Shown: positions 1 through 8,812, counted from the stretch's first letter. The stretch: 34,088 nucleotides of DNA from Nitrospira sp. (GCA_019636835.1 JAHBWU010000044.1:1-34088); one strand, 5' to 3'. Numbers and translations: made by a program. Notes: generated from the sequence alone by a model not told the origin.

Positions 1-1
1 G

Positions 2-208
2 GGTGGCGATGTTGAAGTCAAGTACGAACTGACAAAGGGCAGCAAGGCGACGCACGTCCATTGCTTCGTGGATGGGGAATATCAGAAGGGATGGAAAGGG
101 ACGGTCAAGGGAATGTCACCCGGGACTCGTGAGATCAAGCTCGTTGCGGCAGATAAGGATCATGAAACCTTGGCCGCTGAATCAGCCATTAAGGTGGAAG
201 TGCAGTAG
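2..208 (+). CDS. C-terminal part of an unidentified protein (truncated by window start)
   Basis: The reading frame is open from base 2 to a TAG at 206-208 and gives 68 residues. The peptide contains a HVHCFVDGEYQKG stretch followed by a PGTREIKL stretch, the pattern of a small beta-sandwich in which a residue loop precedes a 'PG.H.I.L.A.D..H' strand. This resembles the DUF4399-like or Ig-like domains of periplasmic proteins, but the resemblance is from memory of the pattern only. The start, any signal peptide and the true length lie outside the window. It is followed by a strong palindrome (245-274) that probably ends its transcript. Function unknown. Confidence 0.6.
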   Translation, partial: GGDVEVKYELTKGSKATHVHCFVDGEYQKGWKGTVKGMSPGTREIKLVAADKDHETLAAESAIKVEVQ

Positions 209-244
209 GACAGGATCAGGGTTCGTTGCCCACACAGACCGACT

Positions 245-274
245 CGGCGAGGCGCGAGATCTCGCGCCTCGCCG
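245..274. terminator. 30-bp perfect palindrome, possible terminator
   Basis: Bases 245-259 are the exact reverse complement of 260-274 (arm CGGCGAGGCGCGAGA), centred on an AGATCT core. It lies 37 bp after the stop of the truncated first gene and about 120 bp before purL. There is no T-run on either side, so it is not a textbook intrinsic terminator. It may be a Rho-assisted terminator, an mRNA-stabilising hairpin or a protein-binding palindrome. Confidence 0.4.
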
Positions 275-395
275 GTCACGCTATGCAACGCTTGCGACTA
301 CGGTATGCGTCTCCTGGAGTTGAACAGTCTGTAGATCGGAATGTCCCGTGGAAGTACTTTATCGCTGTCACCGCTAGGGTATGATGCAGACCGGC

Positions 396-2633
396 ATGCC
401 GATTATCACCAAAGATCTCATCGCTCAGCACAATCTGACGGGCGAGGAATACCAAAAAATCATCGACATTCTCGGGCGTGAGCCCAATCTGACGGAGATC
501 GGCATGTTCTCTGTGATGTGGTCCGAGCACTGCTCCTACAAGAGTTCTCGGGTGCACTTGAAAAAGTTGCCGACGACCGGGCCTCGGGTCGTGCAAGGGC
601 CGGGTGAAAATGCGGGGGCAATTGATATCGGCGACGGGCTGTGCGTGGTCTTCAAGATGGAATCGCACAACCATCCGTCGTTTATCGAGCCCTATCAGGG
701 CGCTGCCACGGGAGTAGGCGGCATTCTGCGTGACATCTTTACCATGGGGGCGAGGCCGATCGCGCTCCTTGATTCACTGCGGTTCGGAGAATTGCACCAG
801 CCGAAGAATCGCCATCTCATGAAGGGAGTCGTCTCCGGCATCGCGGGTTACGGCAATTGCATGGGGGTCCCTACTGTGGGCGGCGAGATCGTCTTCAACG
901 ACATCTATGCCCTTAATCCGTTGGTCAATGTGTTTTGTCTCGGTCTTGCCCATCAGGACAAGATATTCCGCGGCACTGCCGCGGGCGTCGGTAATCCCGT
1001 GATCTATTTCGGTTCAAAGACGGGCCGCGATGGGATTCACGGGGCGACGATGGCGTCCGATTCGTTCGACGATCAGTCGGAACAAAAGCGTCCGACGGTA
1101 CAGGTCGGCGACCCCTTTACTGAGAAATTGCTGTTGGAAGCTTGTCTGGAATTGATGGAACGCGATCTTCTCGTCGGGATTCAAGACATGGGTGCTGCAG
1201 GGCTGACGAGTTCCTCCTGCGAAATGGCCTCCCGTGCCGGCAACGGGATCGAGTTGGACCTCACCGTGGTACCACGGCGCGAGCCCGGTATGACGCCCTA
1301 TGAGATTATGTTATCCGAATCTCAGGAGCGTATGTTGATGGTGGCGAAGGCCGGCAAGGAAGACGAATGTATCGAGATTTGCCGGAAGTGGGATCTGGAC
1401 GTCGCCGTGGTCGGGAAAGTGACCGCCGACGGAATCTTGCGTATCCTGGATCAGGGGAAGGTTGTTGCAGAGATTCCGGCGAAGGCATTGGCTGATGACG
1501 GCCCGCGTTATGAACGGCCCTTTCAGCCGCCGGCCTATCAGGATATGCTGACGAACCTGAACTATGACGCCATTCAGGATGTGAAAGATGCGAACGTGGC
1601 ATTGCTGACCTTGTTGGAGTCACCGACGATCGCCAGCAAGCGGTGGGTGTACGAACAGTACGATCATATGGTGCGGACGAACACCATGGTACGACCCGGG
1701 TCCGATGCGGCTGTGGTGCGGATCAAGGGTACGAAGAAGGCCGTGGCGATGACGGTGGATTGCAACAGCCGCTATTGCCTGTTGAATCCCTATGAAGGGG
1801 CCCGGTTGGCCGTGGTGGAGGCGGCGCGGAATCTCGTCTGTTCCGGCGCTGTCCCGATCGGCTTGACGGATTGTCTCAATTTCGGCAACCCGGAGCGACC
1901 CGATATCATGTGGCAGTTCGTCATGGCGATTGAAGGGATGAAAGATGCCTGCGAGCATTTCCAGATCCCCATCGTGAGCGGGAACGTCAGCTTTTACAAC
2001 GAAACCAATGGACTCTCCATTTATCCTACCCCCATGCTGGGCATGGTCGGGTTGATCGATGACGCTGAACGGTCGATGACCCAGTGGTTCAAGCAGGAAG
2101 GCGACGACGTCATCTTGTTGGGCGCTTCTCGGGAGGATTTGGGAGGATCGGAGTATCTCAAGGTCGTTCATGCTCGCGAACAAGGATCACCACCCTATTT
2201 AAGTCTGAATACGGAAAAGGCTCTCCATGACTGCGTGCTGTCGCTGATTCGTGATGGTCTCTTACAGTCTGCACATGATTGCTCAGAAGGTGGTCTCGCC
2301 GTCACGTTGGCGGAAAGTTGCATCTCCGGACCAGAACGGACCCTGGGTGCTGTGGTAAGATTGACCAGAGGTCAGCTTCGAAAGGACGCCGTTCTCTTCG
2401 GCGAAAGTCAATCGAGGATTGTGATCTCTGCCAAACCTGTCCATCGACAGGCCATTCTCGATCACGCGAAGCGTTTCGGTGTCCCGGCTGAAGTGATTGG
2501 AGCCGTCTCCGGCGAACGGCTCATCGTGTCCGTCGGAGATAACGGTTCGACGGAACCCATGATCGATCAACCAGTGGTGATGCTGCATGATCGATGGGGG
2601 TTATCTTTGGAGCGAGCGCTGAACCAAGTCTAG
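396..2633 (+). CDS. purL: Phosphoribosylformylglycinamidine synthase, large catalytic subunit PurL
   Basis: This enzyme converts FGAR, ATP and ammonia to FGAM in step 4 of purine synthesis. The 745-residue length fits the 'small' PurL type that works with separate PurS and PurQ, neither of which is in the window. Visible signatures are [12 protein letters not shown] (about residues 41-52), [11 protein letters not shown] followed by GAATGVGGI and DIFTMGARP (from about 88), and [15 protein letters not shown] (about 264), the AIRS-type ATP-binding landmarks. In-frame ATGs exist at 381 and 384, but family alignment from memory favours [15 protein letters not shown], starting at 396. A TATGAT box at 380-385 would make the earlier ATGs part of a promoter. 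purF follows after 21 bp, so the two are probably co-transcribed. Confidence 0.96.
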   Translation: MPIITKDLIAQHNLTGEEYQKIIDILGREPNLTEIGMFSVMWSEHCSYKSSRVHLKKLPTTGPRVVQGPGENAGAIDIGDGLCVVFKMESHNHPSFIEPYQGAATGVGGILRDIFTMGARPIALLDSLRFGELHQPKNRHLMKGVVSGIAGYGNCMGVPTVGGEIVFNDIYALNPLVNVFCLGLAHQDKIFRGTAAGVGNPVIYFGSKTGRDGIHGATMASDSFDDQSEQKRPTVQVGDPFTEKLLLEACLELMERDLLVGIQDMGAAGLTSSSCEMASRAGNGIELDLTVVPRREPGMTPYEIMLSESQERMLMVAKAGKEDECIEICRKWDLDVAVVGKVTADGILRILDQGKVVAEIPAKALADDGPRYERPFQPPAYQDMLTNLNYDAIQDVKDANVALLTLLESPTIASKRWVYEQYDHMVRTNTMVRPGSDAAVVRIKGTKKAVAMTVDCNSRYCLLNPYEGARLAVVEAARNLVCSGAVPIGLTDCLNFGNPERPDIMWQFVMAIEGMKDACEHFQIPIVSGNVSFYNETNGLSIYPTPMLGMVGLIDDAERSMTQWFKQEGDDVILLGASREDLGGSEYLKVVHAREQGSPPYLSLNTEKALHDCVLSLIRDGLLQSAHDCSEGGLAVTLAESCISGPERTLGAVVRLTRGQLRKDAVLFGESQSRIVISAKPVHRQAILDHAKRFGVPAEVIGAVSGERLIVSVGDNGSTEPMIDQPVVMLHDRWGLSLERALNQV

Positions 2634-2654
2634 TTTTGTGGATTGCTAAGGATC

Positions 2655-4085
2655 ATGAACAAAGAATTGCCGATCCTCTCTCCCGATAAGTTTCACGACG
2701 AGTGCGCCGTCTTCGGCATTTTCGGCCATGAAGAAGCCGCCAATCTGGCATATCTGGGACTGTATGCGCTGCAGCACCGCGGGCAAGAGGCATCCGGGAT
2801 TGTCGCCGGAGATGGAGATCAATTCTTTATACAGAAAGGTATGGGCCTCGTTGCCGACATTTTTCACAAATCGGTGCTGGAGAAGCTGCCGGGCCATATG
2901 GCCATCGGGCACAATCGCTACTCTACCACCGGTGGTCACGATCTGAAGAATGTGCAGCCGTTGACCGTGAATTTCGCACTCGGTAATTTGGCCTTGGCTC
3001 ATAATGGCAATCTCATCAATGCACAAATGCTCCGGCACGAGCTCGAAGCCTACGGGGCGATCTTCCAGTCCACATCCGACAGCGAGGTCATCATCCATCT
3101 CATCGCACACTCGCGAGCCGGCTCCTTTCTCGCGCGGGTCATCGATGCTCTGAACCAAGTACGAGGGGCCTTCTCGGTTGTGTTGATGACCGACAACGGT
3201 CTTATCGCCGCGCGTGATCCCTACGGCCTCAGACCGCTGTGCATCGGGCGTCTGCGCAGCAGCTGGATTGTGGCGTCCGAGACCTGTGCGTTTGACTTGC
3301 TCGATGCCGAGTATGTTCGAGAGGTGGAACCGGGCGAGCTGATCGTCATCAGCGATCAAGGACTCGACAGCCACCATCCGTTTCCCAAGAAAAATCCGGC
3401 GATGTGTGTGTTCGAGTACGTCTATTTTGCGAGGCCCGACAGCCGCATCTTCGGGGCCAATGCCGTCTATGCGACGCGTAAGGCGTTGGGGCGGCAGTTG
3501 GCTCAAGAGTCATGGGTGCCGGCGGATGTCGTGATTCCCGTTCCAGACTCCGGCGTGCCGGCGGCGCTCGGCTATTCCGAGGGGGCGGGAATCCGGTTTG
3601 AAACCGGTTTGATCCGCAACCACTATGTAGGGCGAACATTTATCGAGCCGGAACAGTCGATTCGCCACTTCGGGGTCAAGGTTAAGCTGAATGCCGTGCC
3701 CGAAATGTTGGATGGGAAACGAGTCGTCGTCGTCGACGACTCGTTAGTTCGAGGCACGACAAGCCGTAAGATCGTCAAAATGATCCGACAAGCAGGAGCA
3801 AAAGAAGTCCACATGCGGATCAGCTCACCACCGATCCTCTCGCCCTGTTTTTACGGAATCGACACACCGACGAAAAAAGAGCTTATTGCCTCCGATCATT
3901 CGACGGAAGAAATCCGCAAGTACATCACAGCCGACAGTTTGGCGTATCTCAGCCTTGACGGCATGTTGAAATCCGCCCCGAGGACGCCCGATCAGTACTG
4001 TACGGCCTGTTTTACCGAGCGCTATCCTATCCCATTTACCCGCGCAGAAGAGCTTCAATTAGGCCTGTTCGAATCCGCGCGCTGA
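2655..4085 (+). CDS. purF: Amidophosphoribosyltransferase PurF
   Basis: PurF makes 5-phosphoribosylamine from PRPP and glutamine, the committed step of purine synthesis. The start at 2655 is chosen because AAGGA lies just upstream (2648-2652); an in-frame TTG at 2643 is less likely. The N-terminal 16 residues look like a propeptide removed before the catalytic Cys17 in [11 protein letters not shown], giving an Ntn-type glutaminase. The PRPP loop [16 protein letters not shown] sits near residue 356. Four cysteines match the [4Fe-4S] ligands of the Bacillus-type enzyme: one in MCVFEYVYF (about 250), one in SPCFYG (about 396) and a CTAC pair near 448-451. So this should be the oxygen-sensitive iron-sulfur class. 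476 residues, normal length. Confidence 0.97.
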   Translation: MNKELPILSPDKFHDECAVFGIFGHEEAANLAYLGLYALQHRGQEASGIVAGDGDQFFIQKGMGLVADIFHKSVLEKLPGHMAIGHNRYSTTGGHDLKNVQPLTVNFALGNLALAHNGNLINAQMLRHELEAYGAIFQSTSDSEVIIHLIAHSRAGSFLARVIDALNQVRGAFSVVLMTDNGLIAARDPYGLRPLCIGRLRSSWIVASETCAFDLLDAEYVREVEPGELIVISDQGLDSHHPFPKKNPAMCVFEYVYFARPDSRIFGANAVYATRKALGRQLAQESWVPADVVIPVPDSGVPAALGYSEGAGIRFETGLIRNHYVGRTFIEPEQSIRHFGVKVKLNAVPEMLDGKRVVVVDDSLVRGTTSRKIVKMIRQAGAKEVHMRISSPPILSPCFYGIDTPTKKELIASDHSTEEIRKYITADSLAYLSLDGMLKSAPRTPDQYCTACFTERYPIPFTRAEELQLGLFESAR

Positions 4086-4105
4086 GCTCGTTCTGTACGG
4101 ACGAC

Positions 4106-4456
4106 ATGACGCCTCCACCGAAAGACGATAAGAAAGCGCAGCTACGGGGTAGACGCCGAGTGCAAGTCGACTATCCGGCTTTATTCACAGGAGATGAAGG
4201 ATCAGGTCATGGAACGCTGACCAATCTCACGATTGCCGGATGTGAAATCGAGAGTCATGTCCAGCTCCCCATCGGAGCCGGTCTGAGTCTCCGTGTGCAA
4301 GCTCCAGAGGCTCGGCCTCCGATTATCATCGCCCTCGCCCTCGTCCGTTGGAAGAATGGTGATCGATTTGGACTTGAGTTCGTTCGATTTGAAGGTGGAA
4401 CCAAGGAACAGCTCGAGGATATGCTGAACCAGCGCGGGGGCCCTGTCGAAGATTAA
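4106..4456 (+). CDS. Small PilZ-domain protein
   Basis: The 116-residue protein is essentially one PilZ domain, a cyclic-di-GMP receptor fold. The N-terminal arginine cluster RGRRRVQVDYPALF corresponds to the RxxxR ligand motif. TNLTIAGCEIES corresponds to the D/NxSxxG motif, here with T for S and A before the glycine, so ligand binding is plausible but not certain. The strand pattern to WKNGDRFGLEFVRF completes the barrel. It begins 20 bp after purF and could be read through from it, although no functional link to purine synthesis is expected. No signal peptide or membrane segment: cytoplasmic. Confidence 0.75.
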   Translation: MTPPPKDDKKAQLRGRRRVQVDYPALFTGDEGSGHGTLTNLTIAGCEIESHVQLPIGAGLSLRVQAPEARPPIIIALALVRWKNGDRFGLEFVRFEGGTKEQLEDMLNQRGGPVED

Positions 4457-4475
4457 TTTCCCACCGGTCCCGCGG

Positions 4476-4505
4476 TTGCCGCTTCAAAAATTGCCGTGGT
4501 AGGAT
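4476..4505 (+). promoter_or_regulatory. Candidate sigma-70 promoter of the TlpA-like gene
   Basis: TTGCCG at 4476-4481 and TAGGAT at 4500-4505 are separated by 18 bp, and the -10 is extended (TGG before it). It would give a leader of about 65-70 nt before the start at 4580. Prediction from sequence only. Confidence 0.35.
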
Positions 4506-4579
4506 GCAACATCCACTCGATGAGTGTTTGAGCAGCGGTAGTGCCATGACGACTAGGATCATGTGAAAGGGAGATCGTG

Positions 4580-5110
4580 ATGAGACGACTTGCACTGGCG
4601 TTCGGGCTGTTGATCTTCCCAGTACTGTGCACGACACCGGTTTCAGCAGCGGGATTATTCCAGGTGGGAGAGAAAGCCCCATCCTTCACCCTTACCGCGA
4701 TCACCGGTGAAACTCTGTCACTCGAGTCCTATAAAGGTAAAGTTGTGGTGTTGGGACTCTTTCATATCTGTGAGCCTTGCATGATACAGGGAAGCGCTTT
4801 GCAAAAAGTATATGAGTCTACACAAGGCAAGAGCGTGGCCGTGCTGGGGGTCAATTCGTCCGGCAACGCAAAACGAGAGGTCGGCGAATTCTTGTCTGGC
4901 TTCCCGGTCAAAGTCACTTATCCCTATCTTTTAGATCCCGCCAAGGTGACGGATAAGCTGTACGGTGGGGGGAAGTTTATCCCAAATGTGTATGTGATCG
5001 ACCAGAATGGCGTCATCCGCTGGCAGCGAGTCGGCAATATGGAATTGGCGGGAGTCGATGTGATTCTTGCAGAGATTGAAAAGCTGTTGGCAGGCGGAAA
5101 TAAGATGTAG
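4580..5110 (+). CDS. Exported TlpA/redoxin-like thiol-disulfide protein
   Basis: A 176-residue protein with an N-terminal signal peptide (MRRLALAFGLLIFPVLC to about PVSAA) and a thioredoxin-fold redoxin domain starting at VGEKAPSFTL. The active site is CEPC at residues 64-67, preceded by FHI rather than the usual W, followed by the typical GGGKFIPNVYVIDQNG cis-Pro region. It is expected to act in the periplasm on protein disulfides, for example reducing apocytochrome c or copper-site cysteines. A GTG at 4577 directly precedes the ATG; the GGGAG at 4569-4573 fits either. No cytochrome maturation genes are adjacent, so the client is unknown. The last base of the stop codon belongs to the structured element that follows. 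Confidence 0.85.
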   Translation: MRRLALAFGLLIFPVLCTTPVSAAGLFQVGEKAPSFTLTAITGETLSLESYKGKVVVLGLFHICEPCMIQGSALQKVYESTQGKSVAVLGVNSSGNAKREVGEFLSGFPVKVTYPYLLDPAKVTDKLYGGGKFIPNVYVIDQNGVIRWQRVGNMELAGVDVILAEIEKLLAGGNKM

Positions 5111-5235
5111 CAGGTCGACAGCCGAAATTTCTCCTTGCTCGCCGCCCGCGCACGCGGGAATTGTTCGTATCATGAAGGTGAGGTCAGTGCATCGGTCGAT
5201 GCGCGCAGGGGGAGAAACCTCGGCTATCGACCTGC
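5110..5235 (-). repeat. 126-bp structured inverted-repeat element (possible RNA or mobile palindrome)
   Basis: Arms 5110-5134 and 5211-5235 are 25-nt inverted repeats matching at 22 of 25 positions. All three differences are transitions that leave G-U pairs if the minus strand is transcribed but A-C mismatches if the plus strand is, so the minus-strand RNA can pair along the whole stem. Inside are two further hairpins: CCCGCG/CGCGGG at 5145-5158 and GCATCG/CGATGC at 5189-5202. The result is a branched, cruciform-like structure in an otherwise gene-free 162-bp gap. It could be a structured RNA, a MITE or REP-like element, or a terminator of the gene before it. No T-run follows. Confidence 0.6.
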
Positions 5236-5272
5236 GGAGTGAGGAATGAAAAGGTGAGGAGACAGAGAAACG

Positions 5273-5512
5273 ATGGATGAGATGGAGGAGGGGAAACAAA
5301 AGTTCCTAGAAGTAGTACAGGGCATTGACGGGTCCGTACAAGTCGTGATCCCAGTCACTCCCTCCAACAGCATGTTCTTGATCTCGCTGACGAAAGGGCC
5401 GAATCGTAAATTTATCACCGTGCCTGAAGATGACATTATTGACTTGCCTCACGAAGCCAGCGTCCGGACGAAAGTCACCAAGACGATCAAGGACGCCATC
5501 GCAACTCTGTGA
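5273..5512 (+). CDS. Small conserved-looking protein of unknown function
   Basis: A 79-residue acidic/neutral protein without signal peptide or membrane segment. A GAGGAG purine run at 5254-5259 precedes the ATG at 5273; a second ATG follows two codons later at 5279. The middle (VQVVIPVTPSNSMFLISL) looks like two beta strands, and the end (VRTKVTKTIKDAIATL) looks helical. I do not recognise the family. It lies between the structured inverted-repeat element and the metallo-beta-lactamase-like gene 48 bp downstream, and may belong to the same transcript as the latter. Confidence 0.6.
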   Translation: MDEMEEGKQKFLEVVQGIDGSVQVVIPVTPSNSMFLISLTKGPNRKFITVPEDDIIDLPHEASVRTKVTKTIKDAIATL

Positions 5513-5560
5513 TTTCTGTGGCGTTATGAATTCCCAATTTATAAGCCGCCGCTTTTTGCC

Positions 5561-6163
5561 ATGAAACAAATCTTGCCCGATATCTGGCAATGGTCGTGGT
5601 TTTCCGACGAGAAGCAGCTCGACTTCAACGGATTGTTCCTGGTGATCGGTGAACATAAGATCCTGGTGGACCCACCTCCGATGACGGCCGAGGCGAGAGC
5701 GGTCGTCCGTCGCCATGAACCGATTGATTACATCGTTATCACAAACCGAGATCACATCCGAGAGGCTGCCGTCTATCAGGCAGAGCTCAGATGTCAGTTG
5801 CGAACGCCGGAAGCCGATGCCGTCCAGATGGATGTGAATCCAACGAAGACCTACAAGGATGGTGAGCTATTACCCGGCGGGATTTGGGCCATCCATCTGA
5901 AGGATCAGAAGTCTCCGGGAGAATCTGCGTTGTTTATCGAACGGGGTCGAGGTGTGTTGATCGTAGGAGATGCGTTGATCGGTAAACCACCGGGTTCCGT
6001 ACGCATGCTTCCTTCCGAAAAGTATGTGGACGTCCAAAAGGCCAAGGATGGGCTCCATCGCCTCTTGAAGTATAATTTCGATAGCCTTCTTGTCGGAGAC
6101 GGCGCCTCCATACTTGAAGGCGGAAAACAGCAAGTGGAACAACTCTTGTCGGTCACGTCATGA
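5561..6163 (+). CDS. Degenerate metallo-beta-lactamase-fold protein
   Basis: The 200-residue protein follows the metallo-beta-lactamase fold plan: an early strand ending in ILVDPPP, then YIVITNRDHIREA at about residues 56-68, a late GVLIVGDALIGKPPGS (about 130-145) and a C-terminal LLVGDGASIL. In active enzymes the first motif is HxHxDH; here both leading histidines are replaced (I and N) and only DH remains. The later metal histidine before PGES is also absent. Two-zinc catalysis therefore looks lost or altered; a binding, oxygenase-like or single-metal role is possible. It is first of four genes joined by 4-nt overlaps (to 8470), so it is almost certainly made together with the TPR protein and methyltransferase. 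No clear ribosome-binding site precedes the ATG. Confidence 0.75.
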   Translation: MKQILPDIWQWSWFSDEKQLDFNGLFLVIGEHKILVDPPPMTAEARAVVRRHEPIDYIVITNRDHIREAAVYQAELRCQLRTPEADAVQMDVNPTKTYKDGELLPGGIWAIHLKDQKSPGESALFIERGRGVLIVGDALIGKPPGSVRMLPSEKYVDVQKAKDGLHRLLKYNFDSLLVGDGASILEGGKQQVEQLLSVTS

Positions 6164-6984
6164 CCTTGCGGACCAGCCTATCCGAAGAATTGAATCGACA
6201 AGGCAACGACCATTTCTCGCGAGGATACTACACGGAGGCGTACACCTGTTACGCCAAGGCGTTAGAGTATGATCGGCTCACCGGTGATCAACGTGCTCTG
6301 GTTGCCACACTTGGTAACCTGGGTAACATCTGTGCAGTCAGCGGACGGCGGGAGTCTGCCCGGGCGAATTATCAGGAGGTCTTGGAATTGCAAAAACTTC
6401 TTGGTGATGAGAAAGGCATCGGGACGACGCTGGCAAATCTGGGAAACCTCCTGGCTGATGCCGGCGAATGGGATCGGGCACAGGCGTATTATCTGGAAGC
6501 CCTCGACCTCATGACCAAAACGCATGATGAGCCGGCCCAGGCGGTCCTGTTCTCTGACCTTGGTCTGGTGGCTCGTGAAACCGGTCACTTTGAGGAGGCG
6601 ATTCAGTTTTACGAACGCTCGTTGGAGTTGATGCGTCGACTGAATAATCTCGGCGGAGTTGCGGATGCCTGGCGTATGATAGGCCGCACATTCTTGATAC
6701 AAAAGCGCTACGACGAAGCCATCGCTTGTTGTCAAACCAGCCAGTCGGTCGCCGAGCGGTTACGCGACGAACTTCGTTCCGGTGGCGCCCGATACGTGCT
6801 GGCTCAATGTTATGAGGAAATGGGGCGTTTGCAGGAGGCCGCAGATCTTCTCGAACAGGTCGTGCACATGGATCGCAAGTATCATCTGCCGAAACTGGAA
6901 GAAAACACGCAGCGCCTAAACATACTGCGCGCCCGCCTCGCCGATCCGTATCAGTCGCGGTCTCAACGAGGGATGCAGGCATGA
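6160..6984 (+). CDS. TPR-repeat protein
   Basis: The 274-residue protein is built almost wholly of tetratricopeptide repeats, about six, of the longer TPR_12 kind (for example LGNLGNICAVSGRRESARANY and LANLGNLLADAGEWDRAQAYY patterns, GHFEEAIQFYERSLEL, KRYDEAIACCQTS, GRLQEAADLLEQ). TPR arrays are protein-binding scaffolds. No signal peptide is seen, so it is probably cytoplasmic. Its ATG overlaps the stop of the preceding gene (ATGA) and its own stop overlaps the next start, which implies translational coupling and a shared task with the metallo-beta-lactamase-like protein, the 145-residue protein and the methyltransferase. Partner and process are unknown. Confidence 0.85.
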   Translation: MTLRTSLSEELNRQGNDHFSRGYYTEAYTCYAKALEYDRLTGDQRALVATLGNLGNICAVSGRRESARANYQEVLELQKLLGDEKGIGTTLANLGNLLADAGEWDRAQAYYLEALDLMTKTHDEPAQAVLFSDLGLVARETGHFEEAIQFYERSLELMRRLNNLGGVADAWRMIGRTFLIQKRYDEAIACCQTSQSVAERLRDELRSGGARYVLAQCYEEMGRLQEAADLLEQVVHMDRKYHLPKLEENTQRLNILRARLADPYQSRSQRGMQA

Positions 6985-7418
6985 CGGAACCGGTTTCCCT
7001 TGCATGGACGCAGCTTCGTGCCGATCTGATGCGGTCTTTCCCTCAGTTTTACGAATTGGAGCCAAGCGGTCCGCTACTCATGGATCTTGGGGTAGATGGC
7101 TGGCTTTTGGAAGTCAGGCCGGATGGGAGGGTTCTTTGCCAGTATGGGGTGGCGATGGATGAGGTTATTGCGCTCATGTCGGAAGGAACGCCAGAGGATT
7201 TGGGAACCGATGAAGTCGCGAAGCAAGCCAAGTACTTTCTTCAGCCGGCTGTCGACAAATATCGGGCGCTCCTCCTTCAATCCGGGTTTGTTGAGGAGAC
7301 CGAGATGACCGACGAGTTTGTGGCGGTTACGTTTGCGCGAGATGCGGATCTGCAGAACCGCGCCAAACTGGAAGATCTTCTCCGATGGTGCTGTAGGCAA
7401 ATCGGAAGCGCATCGTGA
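6981..7418 (+). CDS. Unrecognised 145-aa protein in a coupled gene cluster
   Basis: I do not recognise this protein. It is 145 residues, mixed alpha/beta, without signal peptide or membrane segment. Features are an early FPQFYELEPSGPLLMDLG, a strand pair WLLEVRPDGRVLCQYG, a helical middle and a C-terminal LLRWCCRQIGSAS with adjacent cysteines. Its ATG overlaps the TPR gene stop by 4 nt, and its stop overlaps the methyltransferase GTG by 4 nt. The tight coupling suggests an accessory subunit or small adaptor for the neighbouring methyltransferase. Confidence 0.75.
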   Translation: MTEPVSLAWTQLRADLMRSFPQFYELEPSGPLLMDLGVDGWLLEVRPDGRVLCQYGVAMDEVIALMSEGTPEDLGTDEVAKQAKYFLQPAVDKYRALLLQSGFVEETEMTDEFVAVTFARDADLQNRAKLEDLLRWCCRQIGSAS

Positions 7419-8470
7419 CTCAACAAATCACGACGTTCGACGAATTTCGGGACGCTGTCTCAGCCTATCGATTGCCGCGAGTGTTGTTGGCAGCGCTGGA
7501 ACTGGGTCTTTTTACGACTGTCGGCGACCGATCGTGGACGATTCCCCACCTTGCCAAGGAGCTCAAGGTCAGCGAAAGAGGTTTGAGTATCCTTTGTCGT
7601 AATCTCGCAGCCGTCGGGGTATTGCAGAAAAAAGGAGCCGGCTATCGGAATAGCCGGCTGGGAGCAACAGCGTTGAATGCTGGCCATCGCGCATATCGCG
7701 GTGGTTATTTGAATTTGATCAAAAGCCATTGGACAGACTGGATACGACTGTTGGAATCCGTGAGGAGTGGCCTGCCGATCGACCATGATACTCCAGACAG
7801 TCCGGACTACCGTCGACAATTCACGTGGGCCATGCACCATAGGACCTTGGAAATTGCCCCGGCGATTGCGGCTCAGGTTCCTTTAGCTCGTTCCAAAACA
7901 CTGCTGGACCTCGGTGGAGGGCCAGGCACCTACGCGATGGCGTTTCTCGCCGAGAATCCAATGCTTCAGGCCACTGTCTGTGATCGAGAAGCCGCTCTTG
8001 ATGTCGCCAAAGAAATCGCCGGTACTCATAAAGCGCGGCGGAGACTTTCCTATCTACCGCTCGATTTCTCCACCGAACCTATCCCTGGTATGTATGATGT
8101 GATTTGGTATTCGAATGTGCTGCACATTTATTCGCCCGAAGAGAACCAGGCCATCTTTCATCGAGCTTTGGCCGCATTAGCGCCCGGTGGTCGATTCATC
8201 ATCCAAGACGCATTTCTCCACGATCGCGAAGGTTTGCACCCAATAGAAGCAAGTTTGTTCGCTGTGTCGATGTTATTGTTTACAGAAGGCGGAAACACCT
8301 ATTCAGCCTCGGAGACGGCTAAGTGGCTGAAAGATACCGGATTCGTGGCGATCAGATCGCTTCCCATCAGGAAGGGGACGGAGGATTGGGAGGATGGGGT
8401 TCTAGAGGCATCGGCCCCGGGCCCACGTCCAAAAGCGACCGTCCGCCGAACACAATCAAGAAAAAATTGA
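7415..8470 (+). CDS. SAM-dependent O-methyltransferase (Methyltransf_2 type)
   Basis: A 351-residue protein with the two-domain plan of acetylserotonin/caffeic-acid-type O-methyltransferases: an N-terminal winged-helix dimerisation domain (about residues 10-90, with LPRVLLAALELGLFTTVG and LAKELKVSERGLSILCRNL) and a C-terminal Rossmann domain with the SAM loop LLDLGGGPGTYA near residue 163. Further landmarks are VIWYSNVLHIYSPEENQAIF and ALAPGGRFIIQDAF. The substrate cannot be inferred. It starts at a GTG overlapping the preceding stop (GTGA), last of four coupled genes. Its last 104 bp overlap the end of a convergent minus-strand gene, and its C-terminal tail (after GVLEASAPG) is basic and low in structure. 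Confidence 0.85.
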   Translation: MTQQITTFDEFRDAVSAYRLPRVLLAALELGLFTTVGDRSWTIPHLAKELKVSERGLSILCRNLAAVGVLQKKGAGYRNSRLGATALNAGHRAYRGGYLNLIKSHWTDWIRLLESVRSGLPIDHDTPDSPDYRRQFTWAMHHRTLEIAPAIAAQVPLARSKTLLDLGGGPGTYAMAFLAENPMLQATVCDREAALDVAKEIAGTHKARRRLSYLPLDFSTEPIPGMYDVIWYSNVLHIYSPEENQAIFHRALAALAPGGRFIIQDAFLHDREGLHPIEASLFAVSMLLFTEGGNTYSASETAKWLKDTGFVAIRSLPIRKGTEDWEDGVLEASAPGPRPKATVRRTQSRKN

Positions 8471-8768
8471 AGAGCCCGCTTATCACAGTGGCTATCAAGG
8501 ACACGCCCACCACTGAATCTTTTGTCAGCACCTGAATGATTGTTGCTATGTCCAGTGCCAATCCAACCGTGGCATAGATCACGCAAGCCATGGCAGCCCA
8601 TCGAAGCTGAAACCAAATCAATACCGCGAGTGCCAGAGGCATGAGGATGAAAAAGCCGACTCTCCAAGCCATGCCTGGGTCTGTGGATATGTCGTTTTCT
8701 ATGAGAAAAAATCCTGTCTCGACGATAAGCGTGCCGATCAGCAGATTCAGCAAGGCGGTTTGTTTCAT
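8367..8768 (-). CDS. Small four-helix integral membrane protein
   Basis: A 133-residue hydrophobic protein starting at the ATG read at 8768-8766 (an upstream TTG at 8804 is in frame). Four membrane segments can be seen: LLNLLIGTLIVETGFFLI, the WRVGFFILMPLALAVLIW stretch, a MACVIYATVGLALDIATII stretch and a VGVSLIATVISGLFNFFLI stretch. The last about 20 residues (PGPMPLEPHPPNPPSPS) are proline-rich and lie antisense to the end of the methyltransferase gene, so that tail may be a by-product of a lost stop codon. No family recognised. Confidence 0.6.
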   Translation of the reverse strand: MKQTALLNLLIGTLIVETGFFLIENDISTDPGMAWRVGFFILMPLALAVLIWFQLRWAAMACVIYATVGLALDIATIIQVLTKDSVVGVSLIATVISGLFNFFLIVFGGRSLLDVGPGPMPLEPHPPNPPSPS

Positions 8769-8812
8769 CTGATGACTATAGACCGTGGAGGAAAACGTCG
8801 GCAATGGTTGTC

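Noticed and set aside
2646..3506. Long minus-strand open frame (286 codons) opposite purF
   Set aside because: Lies wholly within purF, has no ribosome-binding site and codes for a composition typical of the antisense of a GC-rich gene.
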